A DNA stretch of 64,000 nucleotides from Poriferisodalis sp965221195 (GCA_965221195.1 OZ244864.1:2542001-2606000), one strand, 5' to 3'. Shown: positions 1 through 7,679, counted from the stretch's first letter. Numbers and translations are program-made. The notes: a model not told the origin generated them from the sequence alone.

Positions 1-452
1 AGTACACCGACCGTCGCGCCATCACCCGCGAGATCATGCTGGCAGTACGCGAGTTGTGGACCAAGGACGCAGCAGAGTTCCACGGCGACTGGGTCAACTT
101 TGACTCGTCATGGGCGTGGCCGAAGCCCGTGCAAGAAAGCGGCCCGAAAGTGATTCTGGGCGGCGCCGCTGGGCCGAAGACCATCGCCGACATCGTTGAG
201 TTCTGCGACGGCTGGATGCCTATCTCTGGCCGCTACGACCTCAAGGCACCAATTGGGCAGATACGCGAATCCGCAATTGCTGCTGGCCGCAACCCCGATG
301 AGATTGAGATAGGACAGTTCGGCACGCCTGCCAAGCCTGAGATCATAGAGAGTCTCGCTGAAGCAGGTTGCACCCGAGTGGTGCTCGGCCTGCCACCGGC
401 AGACGCAGACACAGTGCTGCCGATACTCGATAACTACACAGCACTGCTGTAG
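1..452 (+). CDS. LLM-class (F420-type) flavin-dependent oxidoreductase, C-terminal part
   Basis: The reading frame is open from the left edge (first full codon at position 3) to the TAG at 450-452, giving 149 visible residues; the N-terminus lies outside the window. The visible part has the pattern of luciferase-like F420-dependent oxidoreductases: an ITREIM-LAVRELW helix, the WAWPKPVQ segment leading to the conserved strand VILGGAAG, and GWMPISGR. Such TIM-barrel enzymes transfer hydride between F420 or FMN and small organic substrates. The substrate cannot be told from this fragment. A 19-bp tandem duplication overlaps the stop codon. Confidence 0.85.
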   Translation, partial: YTDRRAITREIMLAVRELWTKDAAEFHGDWVNFDSSWAWPKPVQESGPKVILGGAAGPKTIADIVEFCDGWMPISGRYDLKAPIGQIRESAIAAGRNPDEIEIGQFGTPAKPEIIESLAEAGCTRVVLGLPPADADTVLPILDNYTALL

Positions 453-484
453 CAACACAGCGCTGCTGTAACAACACAGCAGCC
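438..484. repeat. 19-bp tandem duplication across a stop codon
   Basis: Two copies of a 19-bp unit (438-456 and 457-475, two mismatches) plus a partial third. The TAG that ends the oxidoreductase (450-452) lies in the first copy. This is one of a family of similar duplications at gene borders in this window. Confidence 0.75.
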
Positions 485-561
485 GGGCAAGCAGCCACCC
501 ACATTTACACTCGCCTCAAGTGCAATAACTCAAATGCACCACCAGTAGAGCTTGCCGACCC

Positions 562-1218
562 ATGACCGACAGCGCGCCCGGTGTGGAACATCTCGATGTC
601 GTCGATGAGATGGGACGCTTTGTGTGCACGGCACCGCGGGACGAAGTCCACGAACGCGGCGAATGGCATCGCGTTTTCCACTGCCAAATCGTCACACTCC
701 GCCACGGCGTGCCAACAGCCGTGCTGCAGCAACGGTCACACTCCAAGGCTGCCTTTGGGGGACTGCTCGACATCAGTGCTGCTGGGCACTTGGCCGCAGG
801 CGAGACGCCGCCTGACGGCGTCCGGGAGTTGGCAGAGGAGCTGGGCATAGCTGCGGAACCCGAAGATCTCGTGCCACTGGGTGTTCGCAGGCTGGTAGAC
901 GACAGTGGTGAAGGTACGCTGAACTGTGAGCTGACCAGCGTGTACTTGCTGCGCGATGACCGTCCGCTCGCTAACTATCGACTGGCCCGAGACGAAGTTG
1001 ATGCCGTATTTGATGTGCCCATAGCCGACTTTCTGGCACTCTTTGACGGCGGACCGCCCGTCACAGCACATGGCGTTGCTACTGCCGGTCATCTTGACGC
1101 ACACGAAGTGACGACCGAGGTGACTACCGACAGCTTGGTGCCGGGGTCGGAGTATTGGGTGGTGCTGATGGTGATGGCCCAGCGCTTCCTCGCCGGCCAC
1201 AGCCCAATTGCGGTCTAA
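562..1218 (+). CDS. Nudix hydrolase
   Basis: A 218-residue protein beginning at ATG 562. The Nudix box runs from GHLAAGE to RELAEELGI around residues 75-96 and supplies the Glu residues that bind Mg2+. The region before it (FHCQIVTL, VLQQRSHSK) resembles the isopentenyl-diphosphate-isomerase-like Nudix group, whose members hydrolyse nucleoside diphosphates linked to another moiety. The box has six residues between the first Glu and the RE pair, one fewer than the usual seven. The substrate is not predictable. It stands alone between the oxidoreductase and a helicase remnant whose stop codon overlaps its end. Confidence 0.8.
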   Translation: MTDSAPGVEHLDVVDEMGRFVCTAPRDEVHERGEWHRVFHCQIVTLRHGVPTAVLQQRSHSKAAFGGLLDISAAGHLAAGETPPDGVRELAEELGIAAEPEDLVPLGVRRLVDDSGEGTLNCELTSVYLLRDDRPLANYRLARDEVDAVFDVPIADFLALFDGGPPVTAHGVATAGHLDAHEVTTEVTTDSLVPGSEYWVVLMVMAQRFLAGHSPIAV

Positions 1219-1370
1219 GCCCGCTTGCGGTCTAGTTGGTGCAGTTCCTGCACAAACGGTGATGGTTCATCACCGCAGATCAGCGTGACCGACTCTGAGC
1301 AGCGAGTTAGGGCGACATGAAACACGCGGCGAGATGCCCCGCGGCGGGCGACGCGCCGCAGCCGCGCACA
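1215..1370 (-). pseudogene. C-terminal remnant of a UvrD-family helicase
   Basis: On the minus strand one frame reads SRRVFHVALTRCSESVTLIC, then GDEPSPFVQEL, and stops at TAG 1215-1217. This matches the last conserved segment of UvrD-type superfamily I helicases, where an RR-(V/L)-F-(H/Y)-VA-(L/V)-TR motif VI is followed by a short strand and an SPF-LxEL tail, as in actinobacterial UvrD2-like proteins. About 50 codons remain before an in-frame TGA at 1371-1373, and no helicase domain is found further upstream, where tandem repeats and folE follow. I infer a decayed or deletion-truncated gene. The tail also overlaps the last bases of the Nudix gene on the other strand. Confidence 0.5.
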
Positions 1371-1384
1371 TCACCATGAAACGT

Positions 1385-1440
1385 TCACTGCCAACTGAGC
1401 GCTGCCAACTGGTCACTGCCAATTGGGCACCGCCAACCGG
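1385..1440. repeat. Four degenerate 14-bp tandem copies
   Basis: Units at 1385-1398, 1399-1412, 1413-1426 and 1427-1440 share the core CTGCCAACTG with a few substitutions. They lie between the helicase remnant and the end of folE. Confidence 0.7.
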
Positions 1441-1467
1441 CAACATGAAGCTGGAACATGGGTTTGG

Positions 1468-2187
1468 CTAGCGGCCTACACCAATGAGATGCATCGCTTC
1501 CGCTCGAGTGGCAGTCTTGCGGAACTGGCCGCGCACCGCCGAAGTGATGGTAAGCGAACCTGGCTTTTGCACTCCTCGCATCGACATGCATTGGTGCTCA
1601 GCTTCAATCACCACCAAAGCGCCCCGTGCGTCAAGCACTTCCATGAGCTTGTCGGCTACCTGAGTTGTCAAGCGCTCTTGCACCTGCGGCCGTCGGGCGA
1701 ACGCCTCCACTAGCCGGGCCAGCTTCGACAGCCCAGTGATCAGGCCCTGCTCGCCGGGGATGTAGGCAATGTGCGCCCTGCCCACGAACGGCATTAGGTG
1801 GTGCTCACACATTGAGTAGAAGGGAATGTCGCGCACCATGACCATCTCGTCGTGGCCGCTCTCAAACTGCACTTCCAGATGACGGCCGGGGTCTTCCTGC
1901 AGCCCTGCGAACACTTCTGCATACATGCGAGCCACACGCTTGGGTGTCTTCTGCAACCCGTCACGATCGGGATCCTCCCCGATTGCCACCAAAATCTCTC
2001 TCACGGCCCCTTCGATGCGGGCTTGGTCTATCTGCCAACCGGCCGCCTGCTGACCTACTGCGGCACCGTCGGCAGCGACAACAGCAGCAGCCTGCGTCTG
2101 TGTGTCTGTCGGGAGATTCAACTCGCCATCAGCTTGGTACATATCGGCTTGGTCAACATCAGCTTTTGCGTTTCCGCCGTGCGGCAT
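1468..2187 (-). CDS. folE: GTP cyclohydrolase I
   Basis: A 239-residue protein that converts GTP to 7,8-dihydroneopterin triphosphate, the first step of tetrahydrofolate synthesis in the cytoplasm. The catalytic core starts near residue 55 (IEGAVREILVAIGEDPDRDG) and has the zinc-binding Cys/His motif SMCEHHLMPF, the substrate segment GLSKLARLVE and the second zinc Cys in EHQCMSMRGV. The first 50 or so residues are a low-complexity Ala/Asp/Gln-rich extension not needed in other family members, so the true start could be further in. tRNA-Arg lies upstream on the same strand. A DHPS-like gene is 5.5 kb away, so the folate genes are not in one operon. Confidence 0.95.
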   Translation of the reverse strand: MPHGGNAKADVDQADMYQADGELNLPTDTQTQAAAVVAADGAAVGQQAAGWQIDQARIEGAVREILVAIGEDPDRDGLQKTPKRVARMYAEVFAGLQEDPGRHLEVQFESGHDEMVMVRDIPFYSMCEHHLMPFVGRAHIAYIPGEQGLITGLSKLARLVEAFARRPQVQERLTTQVADKLMEVLDARGALVVIEAEHQCMSMRGVQKPGSLTITSAVRGQFRKTATRAEAMHLIGVGR

Positions 2188-2257
2188 TGGGTGAACCTAC
2201 CTGTGTCGGCTAGCAGTGACATCGCGGCACAGGGTGAGGTGTACACCCAGCGGGTGC

Positions 2258-2330
2258 GCCCCCGGCAGGACTCGAACCTGCAACCGGCGGGATAGAAGCC
2301 CGCTGCGCTGTCCAGTTGCGCCACGGGGGC
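2258..2330 (-). tRNA. tRNA-Arg (anticodon TCT)
   Basis: A 73-base cloverleaf on the minus strand. The acceptor arms GCCCCCG and CGGGGGC pair, the anticodon loop CTTCTAT presents TCT, and the T arm has GCAGG-TTCGAGT-CCTGC. CCA is not encoded. It reads AGA codons. Confidence 0.95.
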
Positions 2331-2421
2331 TCAGGCCACGAACACCCGGCACCATCTTGCCACTGCATTCCTGCCACTGCACCCTTGCTGCTGCACTGGA
2401 CTGGCATCCAACCGGCACCGA

Positions 2422-2451
2422 GCCGTCCTTCGGGCAGTCGTCCTTCGGGCA
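2422..2451. repeat. 15-bp tandem duplication
   Basis: Two copies (2422-2436, 2437-2451) of a GTCCTTCGGGCA-containing 15-bp unit with one mismatch, between tRNA-Arg and the end of the His-rich Nudix gene. Confidence 0.65.
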
Positions 2452-2468
2452 GCAGTTTGGGTTCGCAC

Positions 2469-3434
2469 TTAAGGAAGCGGCCAGCGCAGGATGCCCAACT
2501 CGGTGCTGTGATCAGACTCGAGATAATCAGGGTCCGCAGGGAAAGCAATCCGATACGGACCCTCGTTGTCGTAGCGAATCCTCACATGCTCATCATCGGC
2601 AAGGGTGCTGCGTCGGGCCGCGGCGACAGCTTCAGACACTGTGGCGAATCCGCAAAGACGCAGCAGCATCGCAATGGTCGGTGTCATCATCACCATGTCG
2701 CCAGCCTCGTTGCGTTCTATGGCATCTGCCGGTCGCACCCATTGGTGATCAACTGCCTCATCATGGTCAGCCAGCGGCACTTGGCCGTCTGGCATTGCCG
2801 TCAGAAAAAAGCGCGTGTCGTAGCGACGGGGTGCGCCCATCGGCGTCACCCAGCGGCCGATGTAGTGGACGTTGGTGCCATCCAACAGTAAATCTTCGCT
2901 GCGGACAGTTTCGATGAAGTCACGTTCGCCCGCGTTGATCTCATCCCGGTAAGCCGAGAATCGCTCGGCCACATCGACCGGCGACAGATCAAGAATTCCC
3001 GAAGGCAACCCGCGCGAACTGACAGCACGCACTGAGTGGTCATGGTGGGCGTGGTGGTCGTGGTGGTCGTGATGGGCGAGCAGAATTCCCGCTTCCTCAA
3101 AAGTTTCCCGCAGCGCTGCAACCCAATAGGCAATACCGCCCCGCTCAATGCCGATCTGGTACGAAGCCTCATCGTCGGTCAGGCCCGAGACCGTCTCATC
3201 GGCTGCTTGAGTGGCATCGTCGGGATCGACTGCTCCACCGGGATACACCCACATGTCCCCCACGAAGACCGAGCGAGAGTTGCGCTTGAGCATGAGCACA
3301 TGAGGATCATCCTCATCAGACAAGATCATCACTGTGGCTGCATCACGCACCACAACAGCAGCCGGGTCGTAGTCACCGCCGGCACCTGGTGACAAAGCGC
3401 CGACCGAGACGCTGCGCTCGGGCTGCTCGCTCAT
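2469..3434 (-). CDS. Nudix hydrolase with His-rich insert
   Basis: A 321-residue Nudix protein of the long type related to NUDT19 and coenzyme A diphosphatases. The Nudix box is split: GGAVDPDD near residue 66 and ALRETFEEAGI near 107-117 are separated by about 30 residues, as is usual in that subgroup. Directly after the box, residues 121-133 are HHDHHDHHAHHDH, ten His and three others, which looks able to bind Zn, Ni or Cu. The C-terminal half (YIGRWVTPMGAPRRYDTRFFL) is typical of the subgroup. It starts at ATG 3434 and probably acts on an acyl-CoA or nucleotide-linked substrate; the role of the His tract is unknown. Confidence 0.8.
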   Translation of the reverse strand: MSEQPERSVSVGALSPGAGGDYDPAAVVVRDAATVMILSDEDDPHVLMLKRNSRSVFVGDMWVYPGGAVDPDDATQAADETVSGLTDDEASYQIGIERGGIAYWVAALRETFEEAGILLAHHDHHDHHAHHDHSVRAVSSRGLPSGILDLSPVDVAERFSAYRDEINAGERDFIETVRSEDLLLDGTNVHYIGRWVTPMGAPRRYDTRFFLTAMPDGQVPLADHDEAVDHQWVRPADAIERNEAGDMVMMTPTIAMLLRLCGFATVSEAVAAARRSTLADDEHVRIRYDNEGPYRIAFPADPDYLESDHSTELGILRWPLP

Positions 3435-3463
3435 CGCTGGCCCAGACCCAAATCAGCGCCAGC

Positions 3464-3512
3464 CCAGCTCAACACAGTCCGGCTCAACACAGTCCGGCTC
3501 AACCCAGCTCAA
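3464..3512. repeat. 15-bp tandem duplication with flanking half copies
   Basis: Two near-perfect 15-bp copies (from 3475 and 3490) of CAGTCCGGCTCAACA are flanked on both sides by CAGCTCAA. The right flank overlaps the terminal TGA (3509-3511, minus) of the GrdB-like gene. Confidence 0.65.
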
Positions 3513-4537
3513 AAGTCGATGCCTGCACAGATCAGACAGTCTTGGTCGCCGTGACTCAGTCGAGCTGCGGTGGCATCGGCGTCGGTCTGGTACTGCGGCG
3601 TGGGGTGCCGCTCGATCCGATCGTCGGTGTAGCCGCCGACTACGCCAAGTTGAACCTCTTCGCGCTCGACACCGTCAACAACCGTCGCCCGAGACCCATC
3701 GGCTGCGTCAGTGAGCGGTGCGAACACCCGGTCTTTCCAGCAATCTGTCTCAGACCAGCGATACGGCAGATGCGCCATCGAACCCGGGACGCGCAGCATG
3801 GCAAATGCAGCGAAGGTGTCTTGGAGAATCCGCAGATTCAGCTCGGGTTCGTGCGGTTTGCCCGAGGTATGCCCCAGCGGATAGTCCAGATACGCCGTTC
3901 GGGGAGGGCACACCGCACGAGTGATGTCACGGGCGCTAGACAGGCACAACGTCGAGATTCCCTCGGCCTCAATGGCCCGCGCTATCAGACCCCCGGTCTG
4001 ATGGCAGACCGGTCATACCGGCACCAACAACACAACATCAAGCCTGTCGGCCAAGCAGCGCTCAACAAGCGCCGGAATCAGCTCTTCATGTACGCGACGA
4101 ATGCTGTAGATGCCTCCCATCAAGGTGTAGGCGTTTGCAGCCAACTCGCCGATCTCACCACTGTCGCGCAGCGCACGCAGCGCCTCAATAGGGAACACAC
4201 AGTTGATGTCAGCACGCGCGTCAGTTAGGTCGTAAGCGAAGTGCGTGGCACGCAACTCCGACGTGTTGATGTCGGTTGGGATCGCCCGGTAGCTGGTGTC
4301 GTCTCGGTAGTGGAATGCCGTCTGGCCGACTCGGTAGATGCCCCCTGTGGCAATGAGCCCAACCTTGCACTCTGAGATGGGCTTAGCCAGCGGCGTCCAC
4401 TTCGGCGGTGTGTCGCTGTGAACCCAGCGATAGGTGCCATAGCCCAGTCCTTCGTACTGAGCAGTAATCCTGGGGATGTACTCAACTGGCGGCTTTTGGG
4501 CTGTAGGAATCTGGGCTGTGGGAATCTGGGGACTCAC
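3509..4537 (-). CDS. GrdB-family selenoprotein (Sec at UGA 4013-4015)
   Basis: One 342-codon gene read through an in-frame TGA at 4015-4013 (codon 175). Upstream the protein has YIPRITAQYEGLGYGTYRWV, GLIATGGIYRVGQ, THFAYDLTDA and YTLMGGIYSIRRV. Downstream, in the same frame, come VPV-U-PVCHQTGGLIARA, ARDITRAVCPP and YLDYPLGHTSGKP. These are landmarks of the glycine/sarcosine/betaine reductase selenoprotein B family, and the TGA lies where the family has Sec, forming a UxxC redox motif with Cys178. A perfect hairpin follows the TGA. The gene starts at GTG 4537 and ends with another TGA (3509-3511), so UGA is used twice with different meanings. Classical GrdA and GrdC partners are not nearby; this stand-alone branch may reduce some other substrate. 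Confidence 0.9.
3984..4002 (-). promoter_or_regulatory. Putative bacterial SECIS hairpin of the GrdB-like gene
   Basis: Starting 10 bases after the TGA, ATCAGACC (4002-3995) pairs perfectly with GGTCTGAT (3991-3984) around a GGG loop (3994-3992). A competing perfect 8-bp hairpin (CCGGTCTG/CAGACCGG, loop CCAT) begins directly after the TGA at 4012. The first fits the bacterial SECIS pattern better: an apical loop with G in its first two positions, about 18 bases from the UGA, inside the coding region. SelB binding is inferred. Confidence 0.7.
4498..4527. repeat. 15-bp tandem duplication inside a coding start
   Basis: Two 15-bp copies (4498-4512, 4513-4527, one mismatch) encode the repeated QIPTA residues at the N-terminus of the GrdB-like protein. 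Confidence 0.7.
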
Positions 4538-4667
4538 GCTTCCACGGTACGCCGTCTAGGTTGCACTTCGCAGGACCAGCCCCAAACGCAAGGACCTGCA
4601 TACGAAATCCAGTGGCGGCAAAGCAGTAGCAGGACAGCAGTGGGCGTGGCATCCTTGAGCACCCCAT

Positions 4668-4742
4668 GCGGGTCGTAGCTCAGTTGGTTAGAGCGCCAGT
4701 TTGTGGCACTGGAGGCCGGGGGTTCGATTCCCCTCGATCCGC
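4668..4742 (+). tRNA. tRNA-His (anticodon GTG)
   Basis: A cloverleaf with anticodon stem CCAGT/ACTGG and loop TTGTGGC (anticodon GTG). The extra G at -1 (4668), paired with C73 (4742), is encoded, which is the His identity signature. T arm GGGGG-TTCGATT-CCCCT. CCA is not encoded. Confidence 0.95.
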
Positions 4743-4806
4743 CCGACCCGCACCATCAACCCGCACTCTCTGAGAAGAGCGTGTCGTTAGCCTTGTGAGG
4801 CGGCGC

Positions 4807-4880
4807 GCGCCTCTAGCTCAATTTGGCAGAGCAACGGACTCTTAATCCGCAGGTTCTGGGTTCAAGTCCCAGGGGGCGTA
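4807..4880 (+). tRNA. tRNA-Lys (anticodon CTT)
   Basis: A 74-base cloverleaf with acceptor GCGCCTC/GGGGCGT (the first pair is G-T), anticodon loop CTCTTAA (anticodon CTT) and T arm CTGGG-TTCAAGT-CCCAG. It lies 64 bases after tRNA-His on the same strand, so the two may be co-transcribed. Confidence 0.95.
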
Positions 4881-4944
4881 CTGCTTCGGCACAGCAATGG
4901 GCGGCACAGGCATGGGCGGCACAGCAAGTGAGCAGGAGATGCGG

Positions 4945-5490
4945 ATGAACCGTCACGGCACGATCAGCGAAGCAACTGCTGCTGAGTTCCTAGCCTCGGC
5001 CGACGAGTTGGTAGATCACAACCGGCAGGCCGCAGGCAACGTCGCAACACCTGCCATGGCGGCACCGCCTAGTCGGCAGTTAGCCATCCTCACCTGCATG
5101 GACGCCCGCATTGATCCCTTGGCGGCACTAGGACTGACCGTCGGCGAAGCGCACATCATCCGCAACGCAGGCGGCGTGCTGACTGACGACGCGGTCCGCT
5201 CGCTCTGCATCTCTCAGCAAGCGCTTGGCACCCGCGAAATCTTGGTGATTCATCACTCAGGTTGTGGCATGTGCGGCCTTGACGAGTCGGCATTCGGCGA
5301 TGATCTCCACACACGGCTCGGCGCTAGGCCCGATTGGCCGATCGGTGCCTTCGATGACCCTGCCGACGATGTTCGGTCGGCGATCACGGAATTGCGGGCA
5401 TCACCGTTCATCGAGCACGACACCGCGATACGTGGCTTCATCTACGACGTCGAAACTGGTCTGCTCAACGAAGTAACAGCAACCGCCTGA
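4945..5490 (+). CDS. Beta-class carbonic anhydrase
   Basis: A 181-residue zinc enzyme for interconversion of CO2 and bicarbonate. The beta-class residues are present: CMDARIDP (zinc Cys and the Asp-Arg dyad), the RNAGG turn, and HHSGCGM with the zinc His and second Cys. The C-terminal part is shorter than in plant-type enzymes and resembles the small mycobacterial-type group. I chose ATG 4945 because AGGAG (4934-4938) sits six bases upstream; longer in-frame starts crowd the tRNA-Lys end at 4880. The gene ends inside a tandem duplication. Confidence 0.88.
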   Translation: MNRHGTISEATAAEFLASADELVDHNRQAAGNVATPAMAAPPSRQLAILTCMDARIDPLAALGLTVGEAHIIRNAGGVLTDDAVRSLCISQQALGTREILVIHHSGCGMCGLDESAFGDDLHTRLGARPDWPIGAFDDPADDVRSAITELRASPFIEHDTAIRGFIYDVETGLLNEVTATA

Positions 5491-5536
5491 GAGTCCAGCC
5501 TGAGAGCCCAGAACGGCAACAGAGAACGACAACAGA
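5485..5536. repeat. Two adjacent 13-bp tandem duplications across a stop codon
   Basis: 5485-5497 and 5498-5510 are two copies of one 13-bp unit; 5511-5523 and 5524-5536 are two copies of a second 13-bp unit. The TGA of the carbonic anhydrase gene (5488-5490) is in the first copy. Confidence 0.75.
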
Positions 5537-5557
5537 ACTGCTGCCTAGGCTGCGGAC

Positions 5558-6127
5558 ATGACCCAGCCAGCCATCTCGGCCTTTCCCGTGCCCGACATCG
5601 CGGACCTGCCTGACGATCTGCGAGAGCGGATCGAAATGATCGAGTCCAAAACCGGCTTCGTGCCCAACGTATTCCTCGCGCTGGCCCACCGGCCCGATGA
5701 GCTGCGCGCGTTCATGGCCTATCACGACGCTCTCATGGACGGCCCGAGCGGCCTCTCCAAAGCGGAGCGAGAGATGATCGTGGTGGCCACCAGTGCCGCC
5801 AACAACTGCCTCTACTGTGTGGTGGCACACGGGGCGATTCTGCGCATCCGAGCCAAAGACCCGCTGCTCGCGGACCAACTGGCCGTGGACCCCTCTGCAG
5901 CCGATCTCACCGATCGGCAGCGGGCGATGATTGATTTCGCACTGAAGATGTGCCGCGAACCGTGGTCGACCTCAGCCGAAGATCACGAAGGGTTGCGGAC
6001 TTGTGGCCTCAGCGACGACGACATCTGGGACATCGGTGCCATTGTCGGGCTGTTCGCTCTGTCGAACCGGATGGCTCACCTCACCTCAATGCGGCCTAAC
6101 GACGAGTTCTTCTCGATGGGTCGCTGA
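5558..6127 (+). CDS. AhpD-like peroxidase-related protein
   Basis: A 189-residue protein of the carboxymuconolactone decarboxylase/AhpD superfamily, peroxidase-related subgroup. The signature KAEREMIVVATSAANN-CLYCVVAHG carries the redox CxxC pair (Cys-Leu-Tyr-Cys) and the following His. AhpD-fold proteins reduce peroxides or regenerate other peroxidases through this disulfide. Both active residues are ordinary Cys codons, unlike the selenoproteins nearby. It starts at ATG 5558 and ends 18 bases before the photolyase gene, so the two may be transcribed together and serve stress defence. Confidence 0.87.
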   Translation: MTQPAISAFPVPDIADLPDDLRERIEMIESKTGFVPNVFLALAHRPDELRAFMAYHDALMDGPSGLSKAEREMIVVATSAANNCLYCVVAHGAILRIRAKDPLLADQLAVDPSAADLTDRQRAMIDFALKMCREPWSTSAEDHEGLRTCGLSDDDIWDIGAIVGLFALSNRMAHLTSMRPNDEFFSMGR

Positions 6128-6145
6128 CGGCACACAGGAACCTCC

Positions 6146-7651
6146 ATGGATGACGTTGCACTCGCATGGTTCCGGCGTGACCTACGCCTAGCGGACAACC
6201 CTGCGTGGGCCGCGGCCACGGCACACCAAACCGTGGCGCCGATTGTTGTTTTGGAACCTCAACTGCTCCGCGCCGCAGGACCGCACCGGTTGCAAGCATA
6301 TTTCGGTGCAGTCGCCGGTCTGGAGCGGGCACTGAACGCTGTCGGTGCGACGTTGCACATTGCCATCGGGAATCCTTGCGAGGTACTACCTCTGGTCGCA
6401 GCTGAACTGGGTGTTTCGACAGTGACGGCGAATGCCGATGTGACGCCTTACGCAGTGAGCCGAGACCAGCGCGTGGCTTCAACGCTGAGACACCAAACCC
6501 AGACGCACATCGAAATGCATTGGGGCACATTGGTGCATCCTCCCGGCAGTGTGCTGACCGGCAAGGGCACGCTGTCGCAGGTATTCACTCCGTTCTGGAA
6601 GCGATGGCAAACCTTGAAGTTGCCGCCCAAGGCCCAAGCTGTTCCCGGTAGCACTGGTTGGGCGGGCCGTACAGCGACTTCGTTGGCCGAGGCGCGCAGC
6701 GAGCTGGAAAGGCTCGGCGTGAGCGTGCCCCCAGTGGACAGTGCGCCAGCCAACGCACCAGACAACACCTCAGCGGGCGCAGCATCAACAGCAGCGCCTG
6801 CAACGGCAGCAGCGCCATCTGAGCAATGTGCTGCGGCACGGCTGGAGGCTTGGCTGGCACAAGTAGATCGGTACCACGAGACACGTAACGAGTACGACAT
6901 TGAGGGCACTTCTGAACTCGCCAGCGCACTGCACTTTGGCTCAATGTCACCTCGGTCGCTCGTTGAGACGGTAGGTACACACACCACAGGCAGAGAGGCC
7001 TTCGTGCGTCAGATCGCTTGGCGCGACTGGTATGCACATCTGGTCTACGAACATCCCAACATGGCCCACAGGGCCTTGCGGCCCGATTACGACCGCATTG
7101 CTTGGCGCAGCGGCATCGACGCAGACGGTGATTGGGACGCGTGGATCGCAGGCCGAACTGGTTATCCGATCGTAGACGCTGCGATGCGCCAGCTCTCAGC
7201 GACCGGTTGGATCCACAACCGTCTCCGCATGATTGTGGCCTCCTTCCTTGTGAAAGATCTCTTGATTGATTGGCGGCGCGGCGAGCGATGGTTCCGTCAC
7301 ATGCTCACAGACGGTGATGTGGCCCAAAATGTCGGCAACTGGCAGTGGGTGGCAGGCACCGGCCCCGACGCGGCTCCATATTTTCGGGTTTTCAATCCTG
7401 TCACCCAAAGCCGCCGCTACGACCCCGATGGCAACTACTTACGGCGGTGGCTGCCCGAACTGGCTCAGCTGCCGAACCGGACAATCCATGCCCCTTGGGA
7501 AGCTGCCCCGCATGTGCTCGCAACCGCCGGGGTGCGCCTAGACGTTGACTATCCCGCACCCATCGTTGACCACGCCGAGGCTCGGCAACGCACCCTCGCT
7601 GCGTATCAGGCGGCGCTCAGCACATCGGCGAGCGGAAACTCCCAGCCGTGA
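6146..7651 (+). CDS. phr: Deoxyribodipyrimidine photolyase (cryptochrome/photolyase family)
   Basis: A 501-residue light-driven DNA repair enzyme. The N-terminal antenna-binding Rossmann domain starts VALAWFRRDLRLADNPAW. The C-terminal FAD domain has RQIAWRDWYAHL, GYPIVDAAMRQL, TGWIHNRLRMIVASFLVKDL, DGDVAQNVGNWQWVAGTG and PYFRVFNP, including the Trp residues that normally carry electrons to FAD. This matches class I CPD photolyases. An Ala/Pro/Thr-rich linker (residues 192-225) is longer than usual. The last codons and the stop are inside a 15-bp tandem repeat. It converges with the DHPS-like gene. Confidence 0.93.
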   Translation: MDDVALAWFRRDLRLADNPAWAAATAHQTVAPIVVLEPQLLRAAGPHRLQAYFGAVAGLERALNAVGATLHIAIGNPCEVLPLVAAELGVSTVTANADVTPYAVSRDQRVASTLRHQTQTHIEMHWGTLVHPPGSVLTGKGTLSQVFTPFWKRWQTLKLPPKAQAVPGSTGWAGRTATSLAEARSELERLGVSVPPVDSAPANAPDNTSAGAASTAAPATAAAPSEQCAAARLEAWLAQVDRYHETRNEYDIEGTSELASALHFGSMSPRSLVETVGTHTTGREAFVRQIAWRDWYAHLVYEHPNMAHRALRPDYDRIAWRSGIDADGDWDAWIAGRTGYPIVDAAMRQLSATGWIHNRLRMIVASFLVKDLLIDWRRGERWFRHMLTDGDVAQNVGNWQWVAGTGPDAAPYFRVFNPVTQSRRYDPDGNYLRRWLPELAQLPNRTIHAPWEAAPHVLATAGVRLDVDYPAPIVDHAEARQRTLAAYQAALSTSASGNSQP

Positions 7652-7679
7652 AACTCCCAGCCGTGAAACTCACAGCCCC
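7635..7679. repeat. Three 15-bp tandem copies across a stop codon
   Basis: Copies at 7635-7649, 7650-7664 and 7665-7679 (the third degenerate). The photolyase TGA (7649-7651) falls at the first junction; because 15 is a multiple of three, the following copies repeat the same C-terminal residues and stop in frame. Confidence 0.8.

Noticed and set aside
2216..2917. A 233-residue plus-strand ORF over tRNA-Arg and the Nudix gene
   Set aside because: It overlaps a clear tRNA and the antisense of a clear Nudix gene and has no recognisable domain.
3389..4228. A 279-residue plus-strand ORF over the GrdB-like gene
   Set aside because: Its sequence is low-complexity and matches no family, while the minus strand has continuous GrdB-family similarity on both sides of the TGA.
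3509..4537. Reading the GrdB-like gene as a broken pseudogene
   Set aside because: The only lesion is one in-frame TGA at the family Sec position, with an intact frame on both sides, a hairpin after it, and selD in the window.
4540..4890. tRNA-Sec near the GrdB-like gene
   Set aside because: The two tRNAs here are His and Lys by anticodon and have no long variable arm. I saw no 90-100 base tRNA with a TCA anticodon in the intergenic regions I inspected.
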